From an uncultured Fretibacterium sp. (lineage in GTDB: Bacteria > Synergistota > Synergistia > Synergistales > Aminobacteriaceae), in contig CAMGZM010000001.1 in assembly GCA_946183145.1 (NCBI GenBank), forward strand, positions 186,001 through 250,000: 64,000 nt of DNA, written 5' to 3'. A program made the translations under genes and the position numbers. Shown piece after piece: positions 34,446-43,019 of this stretch (position 1 is the stretch's first letter; every line of letters starts with the position of its first letter). The notes below the pieces were generated by a model that had not been told where the DNA came from, did not search any database, and worked only from the letters and a program-made list of their open reading frames with translations.

Positions 34446-36317
34446 ATGAAGAAAAAAGTATTTGCGCTTGTTTCAGCCATAGTGATAATAATCATTATGG
34501 TAATCACACAGCAGCAGCGAGGCTCGTCCGTAATGGGTTCTGGAACTGCTGACGGATTCGGCGGCCCCGGCGCGATCTCCGTAACAATCACCCTCAAAGA
34601 CGGCAAAATCTCCGACGTAAAAGCAGACGGCCCGAAAGAGACTCCCGGCATAGGCTCAGTAGCAGTCGAGAAAATGCCCGGCGAAATGGTTGCGGGAAAC
34701 ACAATCAACGTTGACGGCGTTTCAGGAGCAACAGTAACATCAACAGGAATCCTCAAGGCGGCAGAGTCAGCACTCAAAGCGGCGGGCGTAAATCCTGAGT
34801 CATTCAAGGGCGCATCAGTCGCAAAAGCTGAGGATAAGACATATGACGTTGATGTTGTTATCGTCGGTGCGGGCGGTGCTGGAATGATCGCGGCGATTAC
34901 GGCTGCTGACGCTGGGAAAAAAGTCGTCCTCATTGAGAAGCAGGCCATGACGGGCGGAAACTCTGTGCGTGCTTCTGGCGGAATGAACGCGGCTAATACT
35001 CCTGAGCAGAACAGCAACACATTCACGGAGGAAGCCGGAGTCGAAAAGACCCTCAAGAATGCCGCAGACAAATGGTCATCTCATCCCGCAATTACAGCAC
35101 TTGCCGCAAAAGTCAAAGCTGAATGGGACGCGTACAAAGCAAAGCCGGAAGGATATTTTGACCGCTCCGAATTAATGCAGCTTGATACACTCATCGGCGG
35201 ACATGGCATCAACAATCCCGAACTCGTAAAGACTCTCGCCGACAACACAGCAGATGCTATAGCATGGCTCAAAACGGTAAATATTGACCTGTCATCAGTC
35301 GGTTTTGCCGGAGCTGCGTCAGTAAAACGAATCCACAGGCCATTGAACGAACAGAAGAAAGTTGTATCTGTAGGCGGCTATATGGTTCCGAGACTGGAAG
35401 CGGCCTGCAAATCACGCAAGAACATCACAATGTTAATGGAGACAACCGCGAAATCAATAATGACCGACAAAGACGGCAAAATCTCCGGCATTGAGGCAGA
35501 AAGCAAAGGAGCAAAAATCACCGTCAACGCAAAAGCCGTAATTCTTGCGACAGGGGGATTCGGCGCGAACTTGAAGATGGTTGCGAGACTCAATCCTGCG
35601 CTTGAAGGTTTCATGACTACGAACGCACCCGGCATTAACGGCGAGGGAATCGTAATGGCTCAGGAACTCGGAGCTGCTACAGTCGACATGAAGCAGATTC
35701 AGATTCACCCTACAGTTCAGTATGATTCATCTAACCTCATTACGGAAGGTTTGCGCGGTGATGGCGCGATTCTCGTGAACACTAACGGAAAGAGATTCAT
35801 TGATGAAGTTCTTGCGCGTGATGTTGTCTCAAAGGCAGAAATTGAGCAGCCTAACTCATTCGCTTACCTGATAATAGATCAGAAAATGGTTGACGAGTCG
35901 CTCCTCATTCAAGGCTATATAGCAAAGGGATATTCATTCAAGGGCGACACATACGAGGCATTAGCGAAGGAGATAAATATTCCTGCTGACGTTTTCGCAA
36001 AAACAATGACGGACTGGAACAGCTACGTAACGGCGAGGAAAGATCCTGATTTCGGACGGACGAGCTTTATGAATCCTCTCGACAAAGCCCCGTATTACGC
36101 GATAAAAGTTACGCCGGGAATCCATCACACAATGGGCGGACTCAAGATTGACACAAGGACTCGCGTTCTTCGTGCTGACGGCTCAGTGATTGAGGGATTG
36201 TACGCGGCCGGAGAAATTACCGGTGGTGTTCACGGCGGAAATAGGCTCGGAGGAACAGCAGTATCAGATTTCGTTGTGTTCGGGAGAATCGCAGGACAGG
36301 AAGCCGCGAAATTCTAG
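34446..36317 (+). CDS. Exported fumarate/urocanate reductase-type flavoprotein with FMN-binding domain
   Basis: 623 aa. An N-terminal hydrophobic anchor or signal (VFALVSAIVIIIIMVI) is followed by an FMN_bind domain with the flavin-attachment motif DGVSGATVTSTG (residues about 93-104), then an FAD-binding reductase domain: VVIVGAGGAGMIAAITAA, EKQAMTGGNSVRASGGMNAA, ILATGGFGANLKMVARLNP, PGIHHTMGGLKIDTRTRV, GLYAAGEITGGVHGGNRLGG. This is the UrdA/flavocytochrome c layout without the haem domain. It probably uses an enoate (fumarate, urocanate, acrylate type) as a periplasmic electron acceptor; the exact substrate is not readable. Confidence 0.9.
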   Translation: MKKKVFALVSAIVIIIIMVITQQQRGSSVMGSGTADGFGGPGAISVTITLKDGKISDVKADGPKETPGIGSVAVEKMPGEMVAGNTINVDGVSGATVTSTGILKAAESALKAAGVNPESFKGASVAKAEDKTYDVDVVIVGAGGAGMIAAITAADAGKKVVLIEKQAMTGGNSVRASGGMNAANTPEQNSNTFTEEAGVEKTLKNAADKWSSHPAITALAAKVKAEWDAYKAKPEGYFDRSELMQLDTLIGGHGINNPELVKTLADNTADAIAWLKTVNIDLSSVGFAGAASVKRIHRPLNEQKKVVSVGGYMVPRLEAACKSRKNITMLMETTAKSIMTDKDGKISGIEAESKGAKITVNAKAVILATGGFGANLKMVARLNPALEGFMTTNAPGINGEGIVMAQELGAATVDMKQIQIHPTVQYDSSNLITEGLRGDGAILVNTNGKRFIDEVLARDVVSKAEIEQPNSFAYLIIDQKMVDESLLIQGYIAKGYSFKGDTYEALAKEINIPADVFAKTMTDWNSYVTARKDPDFGRTSFMNPLDKAPYYAIKVTPGIHHTMGGLKIDTRTRVLRADGSVIEGLYAAGEITGGVHGGNRLGGTAVSDFVVFGRIAGQEAAKF

Positions 36318-36334
36318 GATTGTTCACGACATGG

Positions 36335-36368
36335 CCGGGTCTCTTTTCGGGGACTCGGTTTTCTTTTT
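36335..36368 (+). terminator. Terminator after the reductase
   Basis: CCGGGTCTC (36335-36343) pairs over 9 bp (two G-T) with 36350-36358, loop of 6 nt, followed by a T-rich stretch to 36368. Confidence 0.75.
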
Positions 36369-36370
36369 GC

Positions 36371-36379
36371 TGATATAAT
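36371..36379 (+). promoter_or_regulatory. Extended -10 promoter of the GltD-like gene
   Basis: TGATATAAT matches TGN-TATAAT. The -35 position lies inside the preceding terminator stem and has no TTGACA-like sequence, so an extended -10 is the likely recognition element. Confidence 0.5.
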
Positions 36380-36418
36380 CTCATCAATTCCAGATTTCAC
36401 ACGAGGGGGAAAAATTCA

Positions 36419-37651
36419 ATGCCTCTGCACATAATCACAGAAGCCGAACGCTGTTTGCAGTGCAAAAATCCATTGTGCCAGAAGGGCTGCCCTGTTCACA
36501 CGCCGATTCCGCAGGTTATACAGCTCTTCAAGGAACACAAGCTCATTGAGGCCGGAGAAATTTTGTTCCGCAATAATCCTTTGTCGCTCGTCTGCTCAAT
36601 GGTCTGCAACCACGCAAAACAGTGCGCGGGAAACTGCATCAGGGGACGCAAAGACAGCCCGGTGCATTTCTCCAGCATTGAGACGTATATCTCCGACATG
36701 TATCTTGACCGTATGCACGCTTCAGCACCCGCAAAGCAGAACGGGAAGCACGTCGCCATAATCGGAGCTGGCCCGGCGGGAATAACTGTAGCTGTAATTC
36801 TCGCACGTGAAGGATGCCGCGTAACAATTTTCGAGTGGAAAAGCAAAATCGGCGGCGTTATGCAGTATGGGATTCCTGAGTTCAGGTTACAGAAATCCAT
36901 TCTTGACCGCTACGAGTCCCGGCTTGAAGAGATGGGAATACAGATAAGACTCAACGCCACAATCGGAAGTATATTGATGATTGATGATTTATTCCGCGAC
37001 GGCTACGACTCTGTTTTTGTCGGAACAGGGGCGGAAAGACCCCGTACGCTTGGCATTCGCGGTGAGAGTCTCGGAAATGTACACTTTGCGATGAATTATC
37101 TTGCGAACCCGAAAGCGCATCATCTCGGTGATCATGTTGCTGTTATCGGCGTGGGTAATGCGGCAATGGACGTAGCGCGGACGGCATTACGCAACGGCAC
37201 GAAATCAGTAACACTTTACGCGATGGGAAAAGAGATAGCGGCAAGCTCAAGCGAGGTAGCATACGCTGAACTTGACGGAGCAGAAATTGAGACGGGAATG
37301 CAGGTTCAGGAAATCACCGAAAGAGGGCCTGTTTTCTGCAAAACTATTTACGGCGAAAATGATACGATAATCGGCCATGAAGACGAACGCATACAGGTTG
37401 ACGCGGACTCGACAATAATCTCAATCAGTCAGATACCGCGGGGGAAATTAGTGCGAACAACAAGCGGACTCACTGCTGCCGAAAATGGATTACTCATTGT
37501 TGACGAGAATTATATGACGACAAGAGAAGGAGTCTTTGCGGCTGGAGATGTAGTTACGGGCGCGAAAACTGTAGTACATGCTGTTGACGGAGCGAAGAAG
37601 GCCGCCGAGTCTATGATGAAATACATGAAGATTGATACGCCGTCAGAATAA
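36419..37651 (+). CDS. GltD-like NAD(P)-dependent Fe-S flavin oxidoreductase
   Basis: 410 aa. The N-terminus has two Cys clusters for 4Fe-4S centres (CLQCKNPLCQKGCPVHTPIPQ; CSMVCNHAKQCAGNC), then FAD motif VAIIGAGPAGITVAVILA, IGGVMQYGIPEFRLQK, NAD(P) motif VAVIGVGNAAMDVARTA and GVFAAGDVVTGAKTVVHAVDGAK. This is the small subunit fold of glutamate synthase, but no large subunit gene is adjacent. Stand-alone members transfer electrons between NADPH, ferredoxin and other partners. GAGGGGGA precedes the ATG. Confidence 0.88.
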   Translation: MPLHIITEAERCLQCKNPLCQKGCPVHTPIPQVIQLFKEHKLIEAGEILFRNNPLSLVCSMVCNHAKQCAGNCIRGRKDSPVHFSSIETYISDMYLDRMHASAPAKQNGKHVAIIGAGPAGITVAVILAREGCRVTIFEWKSKIGGVMQYGIPEFRLQKSILDRYESRLEEMGIQIRLNATIGSILMIDDLFRDGYDSVFVGTGAERPRTLGIRGESLGNVHFAMNYLANPKAHHLGDHVAVIGVGNAAMDVARTALRNGTKSVTLYAMGKEIAASSSEVAYAELDGAEIETGMQVQEITERGPVFCKTIYGENDTIIGHEDERIQVDADSTIISISQIPRGKLVRTTSGLTAAENGLLIVDENYMTTREGVFAAGDVVTGAKTVVHAVDGAKKAAESMMKYMKIDTPSE

Positions 37652-37672
37652 TATTCAGCTGGCAACACAAAA

Positions 37673-37711
37673 TCCCCCTGCCTCGCTGTTGGACTGGGGG
37701 AAATTTTTTTT
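37673..37711 (+). terminator. Terminator after the GltD-like gene
   Basis: TCCCCC (37673-37678) pairs with GGGGGA (37696-37701), followed by AA and eight T. Confidence 0.7.
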
Positions 37712-37768
37712 GCTTATTGACAATACCCCCCTAAAATTAATCGCCATAAAAAATTGACGGGTGTATTT

Positions 37769-38017
37769 ATGCAGGTCAAACTTGAGATTTTACGTGAAGG
37801 CGATTCTGTTTTGTCGGCATGGGACTCACATGTTGCAGTCAAGAAAGAATCGGGCGAAGTTGAGATTTTTCAGTACTACCTTGATGAAGAGGGGTCTGCC
37901 GAGACTGTCAGGCGGCACTGTTCTGGTTACATAATGGGAGCGGCATTCCACGCCAGAAAAAGCGAGCTTCCCGGAAAAATCAAGAAAGCATTAAGCTGGA
38001 GCGGCAAAAATGAGTAA
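37769..38017 (+). CDS. Small protein of unknown function paired with HNH nuclease
   Basis: 82 aa from the ATG at 37769 (GGGTG 7 nt upstream); an in-frame TTG at 37754 would add five residues. Predicted mixed alpha/beta, with VKLEILREGDSVLSAWDSHVA and EVEIFQYYLDEEGS; no signal peptide, no membrane segment, no family recognised. Its last codons overlap the HNH gene start (ATGAGTAA, 8 nt), so the two are translated together. Could be an accessory, inhibitor or substrate-binding partner of the nuclease. Confidence 0.6.
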   Translation: MQVKLEILREGDSVLSAWDSHVAVKKESGEVEIFQYYLDEEGSAETVRRHCSGYIMGAAFHARKSELPGKIKKALSWSGKNE

Positions 38018-38258
38018 GAATAAAAGACCTCCCGAACATGTGCGGGCACAAAGAGAAGGCAAAGAACGCGATGAATATATGTGTTCTTTCTGCCATAAAC
38101 AAGCCTTAGAGGAAGAAAGGTCTTCTATTCAGGGACATCACATCATTCAATACGCTGAAGACGGCCCGGCCACAAAGGACAATATCATAGCCCTGTGCAA
38201 AGAATGCCATGATGATTATCATTCCGGTAAACTCAATATCGACATTTCAGCTTTATAA
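38010..38258 (+). CDS. Small HNH endonuclease-fold protein
   Basis: 82 aa. The zinc ribbon and HNH core are complete: CSFCHKQ (residues about 25-31), GHHIIQYAEDGPATKDNIIALC with the catalytic His-His and Asn, then CKECHDDYH. There is no additional domain, so this is a minimal HNH protein like those in McrA-type nucleases, phage genes and bacterial toxins. It is translationally coupled to the preceding unknown gene, and the pair is bounded by terminators on both sides. Confidence 0.85.
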   Translation: MSKNKRPPEHVRAQREGKERDEYMCSFCHKQALEEERSSIQGHHIIQYAEDGPATKDNIIALCKECHDDYHSGKLNIDISAL

Positions 38259-38268
38259 GGCAAATAAC

Positions 38269-38312
38269 AAAAAACCAGGACTCCCGAAAAAGGAATCCCG
38301 GCTTTCTTTTCT
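38269..38312. terminator. Bidirectional terminator between HNH gene and gspH
   Basis: Imperfect stem 38275-38284 with 38292-38301 (8 of 10 pairs), A-run on the left and T-rich stretch on the right. Confidence 0.6.
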
Positions 38313-38319
38313 CACTCTG

Positions 38320-38850
38320 CTAAAATTTCTTCTCAACCTTCATGCAATACCCCGTAACAGTAAGCACATATTGATCTGCGTTGTTCTCAGAAATATTTTT
38401 TCCTGCCTGTGAGATTTTTGCGGGTGAACATGAGCCGTCAGAGTAGAAATATATTATTTCAGGCTCAAATCTCCATCCGTCATCTTCAGGGAGATTTTTC
38501 ATCTTGACATTCTGCCATTCAAGCACAACAGGCTTCATTTTGTCAGTGCCAAGAAATGAGCTTAAACTGTCTTCGGGTTCTTCTTTCTGTGTCAATGCTT
38601 CTGCTACGATTACTCCGCGTTTGGTACCGAGACTTGAAGATTTCACCGAGAGTCTTACGGGGACTCCTGACAATGCGAGGTCAGATGCTTCTTCTATTGC
38701 GCGCTGTAAAATTGCTGAGGGCGGCTCAAAGTAAAACGAGATTCGCGGGAGCATAACTGACGCTAACATTCCCACGATTGAAAGCACTATGAGAATCTCA
38801 ACGAGCGTAAAGCCTTTTTGCGTGTTAATCCTCGTTCGTGATGTCGGCAT
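38320..38850 (-). CDS. gspH: Type II secretion minor pseudopilin GspH-like
   Basis: 176 aa from the ATG at 38850 (AAGGAG about 5 nt upstream; a longer frame to 38874 overlaps gspG further). Prepilin cleavage and methylation site QKGFTLVEILIVLSIVGML, then a variable C-terminal domain. Overlaps gspG by 26 nt. Assignment as GspH rests on position after gspG and size; other minor pseudopilin classes are possible. Confidence 0.75.
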   Translation of the reverse strand: MPTSRTRINTQKGFTLVEILIVLSIVGMLASVMLPRISFYFEPPSAILQRAIEEASDLALSGVPVRLSVKSSSLGTKRGVIVAEALTQKEEPEDSLSSFLGTDKMKPVVLEWQNVKMKNLPEDDGWRFEPEIIYFYSDGSCSPAKISQAGKNISENNADQYVLTVTGYCMKVEKKF

Positions 38851-39259
38851 TGACTCCTTCTCCGCCTTCTTCACCGTCAGGGCCGTAACTGGTTATTGTG
38901 ATTCGGCCGTTGTTGTTGCGGTAAACGTAGGGATTTCCCCAAGGGTCTTCAGGTACTTTCTTGAGGTATCCGCCTTCCGCGTAACGTTTCGGGACTGGTG
39001 TTGTTGTCGGTGCTGTAACAAGTGCGTCAAGCCCCTGCTGTGTTGAGGGGTAAAATCCGTTGTGCATCCTGTACATTTCGAGAGCGTCCTCAAGTGAGCG
39101 TATCTGTGTCGCCGCTGTCGTTCGCTGTGCTTCTGCTACCTGCGGGCCGATTCTGGGTACTACGAGTGCCGCAAGAAGTCCCAAAATCACAACGACAACC
39201 ATTATTTCAATGAGCGTAAATCCTGAACGGCGCACTAACTTTAACTTTTTGCTTTTCAT
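38825..39259 (-). CDS. gspG: Type II secretion major pseudopilin
   Basis: 144 aa from the ATG at 39259 (TGGAGG 8-9 nt upstream). Prepilin motif RRSGFTLIEIMVVVVILGLLAALVVP, then the family features RTTAATQIRSLEDALEMYRMHNGFYPSTQQGLDAL and PEDPWGNPYVYRNN with a calcium-site-like acidic tail. Builds the pseudopilus that pushes substrates through the GspD secretin. Separated from the rest of the gsp genes by rmd on the other strand. Confidence 0.92.
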   Translation of the reverse strand: MKSKKLKLVRRSGFTLIEIMVVVVILGLLAALVVPRIGPQVAEAQRTTAATQIRSLEDALEMYRMHNGFYPSTQQGLDALVTAPTTTPVPKRYAEGGYLKKVPEDPWGNPYVYRNNNGRITITSYGPDGEEGGEGVNADITNED

Positions 39260-39293
39260 AATGAATATAGCCTCCATAGTTTATTGCTTGTTG

Positions 39294-39306
39294 CATTATA
39301 ATATAC
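39294..39306. promoter_or_regulatory. Self-complementary -10 region between gspG and rmd
   Basis: The same 13-mer, CATTATAATATAC, as at 1975-1987. TATAAT reads on plus (39297-39302) and minus (39300-39295), midway between gspG and rmd starts. Confidence 0.35.
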
Positions 39307-39356
39307 CAATCACAAAATTTTTCATTCCTCAACATTTACAGAAAGGTTCTCGGAAA

Positions 39357-40283
39357 ATGAAAAGTGTATTGATTTTCGGCAGCGCAGGTTTTGTAGGCTC
39401 ATATTTGGCTCAGGAATTTTACTCGCACGGTTACAGCGTATACGGCACGGATATAGCTCCGCTGAAGTCATCACAGCATTGTTTCAATGAGTACATTCTC
39501 ATGAATATGCTTGACTATGACAAAGTTTTGAAGCTCATCGAACACGCAAGCCCCGACTACATCATTAACCTTGCGGCAATAAGCTCAGTCGGTGATTCGT
39601 GGAAGATTCCTCAGAAAGCTGTTGAAGTAAACATAAATGGCACACTGAATATTCTTGAGGCAGTAAGAAATATCGGCATCAAGTCAAAAATTCTTCTTGT
39701 AGGCTCAAGCGAGGAATACGAAATATCAGATTCGCCGATTTCGGAAGGCTATCCGCTGAACGCAAGCAACCCTTACGGCATAACGAAAATAGCTCAGGAA
39801 AATTTTGCTGAGATTTACAGGAAAAGTTACGGGCTTGACATAATCAGCACACGGACATTCAATCACACCGGCATCGGACAGAGTGAAAAGTTTGTGCTTC
39901 CTTCATGGGTGAAACAGGCAGCAGATATTCACAATTCGGGCGGGAACGGAAAAATTTTTGTCGGCAATCTCTCAGTAAAGCGTGATTTCGGTGATGTCAG
40001 GGATATGGCATCAGCATACAGGATGATACTGGAGAGCAACACGCAAAGAACTGTCTTCAATGTCGGAAGCGGCATAACACGAAGCCTTGAGGAACTTTTG
40101 AGCTATATATTGTCGCTTGTTGGCGGAAATGCTGAAGCGGTTGTGTCAACAGAGAAATTCCGCCCTGCTGACAACCCTGTTATATGGTGTGATAATTCTC
40201 TTCTGCGTTCTGAAACTGGATGGGAAGCAAAATATACTATCTTTGAGACTTTGCGGGGAATGTTTGAGAGCATGACAGCATAG
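39357..40283 (+). CDS. rmd: GDP-6-deoxy-D-mannose reductase (Rmd-like)
   Basis: 308 aa from the ATG at 39357; the longer frame upstream lies over gspG. Extended SDR fold: VLIFGSAGFVGSYLAQEF, NLAAISSVGDSWKIPQ, VGSSEEYE, YGITKIAQ (Tyr-x3-Lys), then the Rmd/Gmd-type RTFNHTGIGQS and VKRDFGDVRDMASAYRMILE. Reduces GDP-4-keto-6-deoxy-D-mannose to GDP-D-rhamnose; this is inferred from resemblance to Rmd, and a related nucleotide-sugar epimerase is possible. Sits alone on the plus strand between gspG and gspF. Confidence 0.75.
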   Translation: MKSVLIFGSAGFVGSYLAQEFYSHGYSVYGTDIAPLKSSQHCFNEYILMNMLDYDKVLKLIEHASPDYIINLAAISSVGDSWKIPQKAVEVNINGTLNILEAVRNIGIKSKILLVGSSEEYEISDSPISEGYPLNASNPYGITKIAQENFAEIYRKSYGLDIISTRTFNHTGIGQSEKFVLPSWVKQAADIHNSGGNGKIFVGNLSVKRDFGDVRDMASAYRMILESNTQRTVFNVGSGITRSLEELLSYILSLVGGNAEAVVSTEKFRPADNPVIWCDNSLLRSETGWEAKYTIFETLRGMFESMTA

Positions 40284-40302
40284 CTTCAAGCACCCCCGCT
40301 TT

Positions 40303-41460
40303 TTACTTCACTATACCTGCAAGGTCAAACACTGGCGTTAATATTGCAAGCACGATAAATCCTACGCTGAATCCTAATGTCAATACCATTATCGGCTCCA
40401 TTAATGTGGAAAGCCGCTCCATTCTCGTTTGCGCAATCTCTCTTGACTGGTCAGAAACGTTTGTTAATGACTCGGCTAATTCTCCGCCCATTTCACCAAC
40501 TCTCACAACTGCAACAGTTTCCTCCGGCATTCCGATTTTCTCAAGTGCTTTGTCGAATCTGTGTCCTGCTTTCACCATTTCCGCAGCGTCAAGCCATCTC
40601 TGACTCTTTGTGTCCATTGTCGAGGCCATTCGCAACGCCTGTACGAGGGGTATACCTGATTTGAGAAGTGTGCTTATGTGGGACATTACGAGGGCTAAAT
40701 TGAGCTGGTCTGTTATCCCGCGCATGAAAGGAAGAGTGATTTTACGGCCTGTACGTTTCATCCACAAGTAAGCGACTGCGAGCGCAAGAAGTATCCATAA
40801 TCCGTAATTGCTCAGGAAATCCGACATTCCGATTAACATTCTTGTGGGTAATGGCAATGTCTGGTGCATGTCCTCGAATAATTCCGAGATTTTCGGCACA
40901 ACGTATGTCAGCATGAACGAGACGACTCCGACACCTACAACAGCCATAACAATTGGGTACGTCATTGCTCCGCGAATTTTCCTGCGCAAGTCATCCTCTA
41001 ACTTGAACTCGTCAGCGGCTTCATTGAGGACGGAGATTAACGTCCCGGACTGTTCGCCCGACTCAGCAACACGCCACAAACTTTCACGGAACGCGCCCGA
41101 CTCGGCTAATGCTGTGTGGAATTTCCGCCCGCCCTCAACTTCTGAGAGCAATTTCTCCATTACGGGCTTCATGTTTCTGTCTCTTGCCTGACGCGACATT
41201 ATTCGGAGGCAGTCCGCTAATGGTAATCCCGACTTGAGATATGATGCTAAACTTCTGCAAAAGAATATATGCTGGTCTAACGGGAGTAACTTTATCTTTG
41301 CTGATTTGCCGCTGTTTTTGTCCTCTGCTATTTTCACGTCAACAACTACAATCCCGCGCTCCGTTAATCGGTCAACAGCCTGAATTGATGAGCCTGCTTC
41401 TATTGTTCCCTTTGTCGTTTTGCCTTTTGCGTCATAGCCTGAATAGCTGAAATACGGCAT
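40303..41460 (-). CDS. gspF: Type II secretion inner-membrane platform protein
   Basis: 385 aa with two repeated GspF/PilC domains, each ending in membrane helices (GAMTYPIVMAVVGVGVVSFMLTYVVP; PIMVLTLGFSVGFIVLAILTPVF). Other marks: FFCRSLASYLKSGLPL, AESGEQSGTLISVL, and in the second half HISTLLKSGIPLVQAL and VRVGEMGGELAESL. Platform for the GspE ATPase. Last gene of a long minus-strand run; starts 3 nt after gspE. Confidence 0.95.
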   Translation of the reverse strand: MPYFSYSGYDAKGKTTKGTIEAGSSIQAVDRLTERGIVVVDVKIAEDKNSGKSAKIKLLPLDQHIFFCRSLASYLKSGLPLADCLRIMSRQARDRNMKPVMEKLLSEVEGGRKFHTALAESGAFRESLWRVAESGEQSGTLISVLNEAADEFKLEDDLRRKIRGAMTYPIVMAVVGVGVVSFMLTYVVPKISELFEDMHQTLPLPTRMLIGMSDFLSNYGLWILLALAVAYLWMKRTGRKITLPFMRGITDQLNLALVMSHISTLLKSGIPLVQALRMASTMDTKSQRWLDAAEMVKAGHRFDKALEKIGMPEETVAVVRVGEMGGELAESLTNVSDQSREIAQTRMERLSTLMEPIMVLTLGFSVGFIVLAILTPVFDLAGIVK

Positions 41461-41463
41461 GAA

Positions 41464-43014
41464 TTAATCCTCTCCTGCTACACGCGTTAATTCATCGGGT
41501 GATGTCAGTCCTGACTGAACCGCCGACAATCCGATCTCCCACAACGTTTTGAAGCCTGACTCACGCGCTATATCACGTAATTTTGAGGCAGCTGCACCCG
41601 CTACAAATGCTTCCTGTATTGCCTCGTTTATCACAAACTGCTCGTAAAGTCCCACACGCCCCCGATACCCCGTGTTATGGCACTCCGAACAGCCTACGGG
41701 AGCAAATGCACGTGTAAGTCCTTGTTTCGCCATCATGGCCGGGGGATTGATTTCCTTCCTGCAATGTGGGCATAATCTCCGGGCTAATCTCTGTGCTACA
41801 GTACCAATCATACAGCTTGCGGCTAAATACGGCTCTATTCCCATGTCTACAAGCCTGATTATCGCGCTTATGCTGTCGTTCGTGTGCAGTGTCGACAAAA
41901 CTAAATGTCCCGTCAATGATGCCTGTACTCCTATATGTGCAGTCTCAAAATCTCGCATTTCTCCAATCATTACTATATCGGGGTCTTGACGCAAAATTGA
42001 GCGCAGTGCTGAAGCGAATGTTACTCCCGCTTTCTCGTTGACCTGTATTTGTGATACTCCGGGGAGCGCATATTCTACGGGGTCTTCTACTGTGATTATG
42101 TTTACTTGAGGGCTTGCGAGGGCTTGAAGGATTGCGTAAAGGCTCGTCGATTTTCCTGAACCTGTAGGGCCGGTGAACAGTATCATTCCGTGAGGGTGAT
42201 GGATTAATTCATTCATGATTTCACGCTCTCTTGCTTCCATTCCTAAATCTTCAAGCGTCAGTAATCCGTGTCCTTTGTCAAGAAGTCTCATCGCTATTCT
42301 TTCTCCGTATTGTGTCGGCACTAATCCCACACGTACATCTACCGCCCTGTCTCCTACCGTTATTCCTATTCGCCCGTCCTGCGGTGCCATATGCTCGGCT
42401 ATGTCCATTCGAGACATGACTTTTATTCGGCTCGTCAATGGTGCCTGATTTGAACGCGGCAATCTCAATCTGTCCTGCAATACACCATCAATGCGAAATC
42501 GTATCAATACTTCATCTTCATACGGCTCTACGTGAATATCCGTCGCTCTCTGCCTCAATGCGTCAACAAATAATCCGTTCACAAGACGTATAACAGGCAC
42601 GTCAACACTATCACTCAATACATCCTCACGCGTCAAATCGTCTATATCGTCAATGCCCTCGATATTTTTCGCCGCCTCGTCTGCTGCTACGCTCCTCAAG
42701 TCGTAAAGTGTGTGCAATAAGTCTCCGATTTCCTTCTCGTCCCGTATTTCTATGTCTATCGGATAACCCAATGCAACGCCTAACATCTGCGCTTTCGGCC
42801 ATGCGTCATAATTCACTGCTCCTATGATTAATACGCCGTCTTCTACCCTCAGAGGAACTATTCGAGCCTGACGGAGAATATCAAGCCCCATTCCATCAGG
42901 TAAGAGGCTGGATACTTCTTTTGCTTCAGGCAATGGGGGTAATGTTTTTTCGGGTGAAGTTTGTGAAGGTGATGATGTTTCTGATGATTTCTCAAGCGTT
43001 AATGTCTCGGCCAT
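41464..43014 (-). CDS. gspE: Type II secretion ATPase
   Basis: 516 aa. N-terminal GspE domain (residues about 30-140), then the secretion ATPase: VDALRQRATDIHVEPYEDEVLIRFRIDG, Walker A FTGPTGSGKSTSLY, Asp box VNIITVEDPVEY, Walker B RQDPDIVMIGEMRD, His box GHLVLSTLHTN. A CxxC zinc motif pair (CPHCRK, CSECHN) sits near residue 440-465. Powers pseudopilus assembly at the inner membrane with GspF/L. GGAGG precedes the ATG. Confidence 0.96.
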   Translation of the reverse strand: MAETLTLEKSSETSSPSQTSPEKTLPPLPEAKEVSSLLPDGMGLDILRQARIVPLRVEDGVLIIGAVNYDAWPKAQMLGVALGYPIDIEIRDEKEIGDLLHTLYDLRSVAADEAAKNIEGIDDIDDLTREDVLSDSVDVPVIRLVNGLFVDALRQRATDIHVEPYEDEVLIRFRIDGVLQDRLRLPRSNQAPLTSRIKVMSRMDIAEHMAPQDGRIGITVGDRAVDVRVGLVPTQYGERIAMRLLDKGHGLLTLEDLGMEAREREIMNELIHHPHGMILFTGPTGSGKSTSLYAILQALASPQVNIITVEDPVEYALPGVSQIQVNEKAGVTFASALRSILRQDPDIVMIGEMRDFETAHIGVQASLTGHLVLSTLHTNDSISAIIRLVDMGIEPYLAASCMIGTVAQRLARRLCPHCRKEINPPAMMAKQGLTRAFAPVGCSECHNTGYRGRVGLYEQFVINEAIQEAFVAGAAASKLRDIARESGFKTLWEIGLSAVQSGLTSPDELTRVAGED

Positions 43015-43019
43015 GTCAG

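Noticed and set aside
34361-35071. 236-codon minus-strand frame over the reductase start
   Set aside because: Antisense to the FMN-binding and FAD domains; Ala/Pro/Thr-rich composition typical of a shadow frame.
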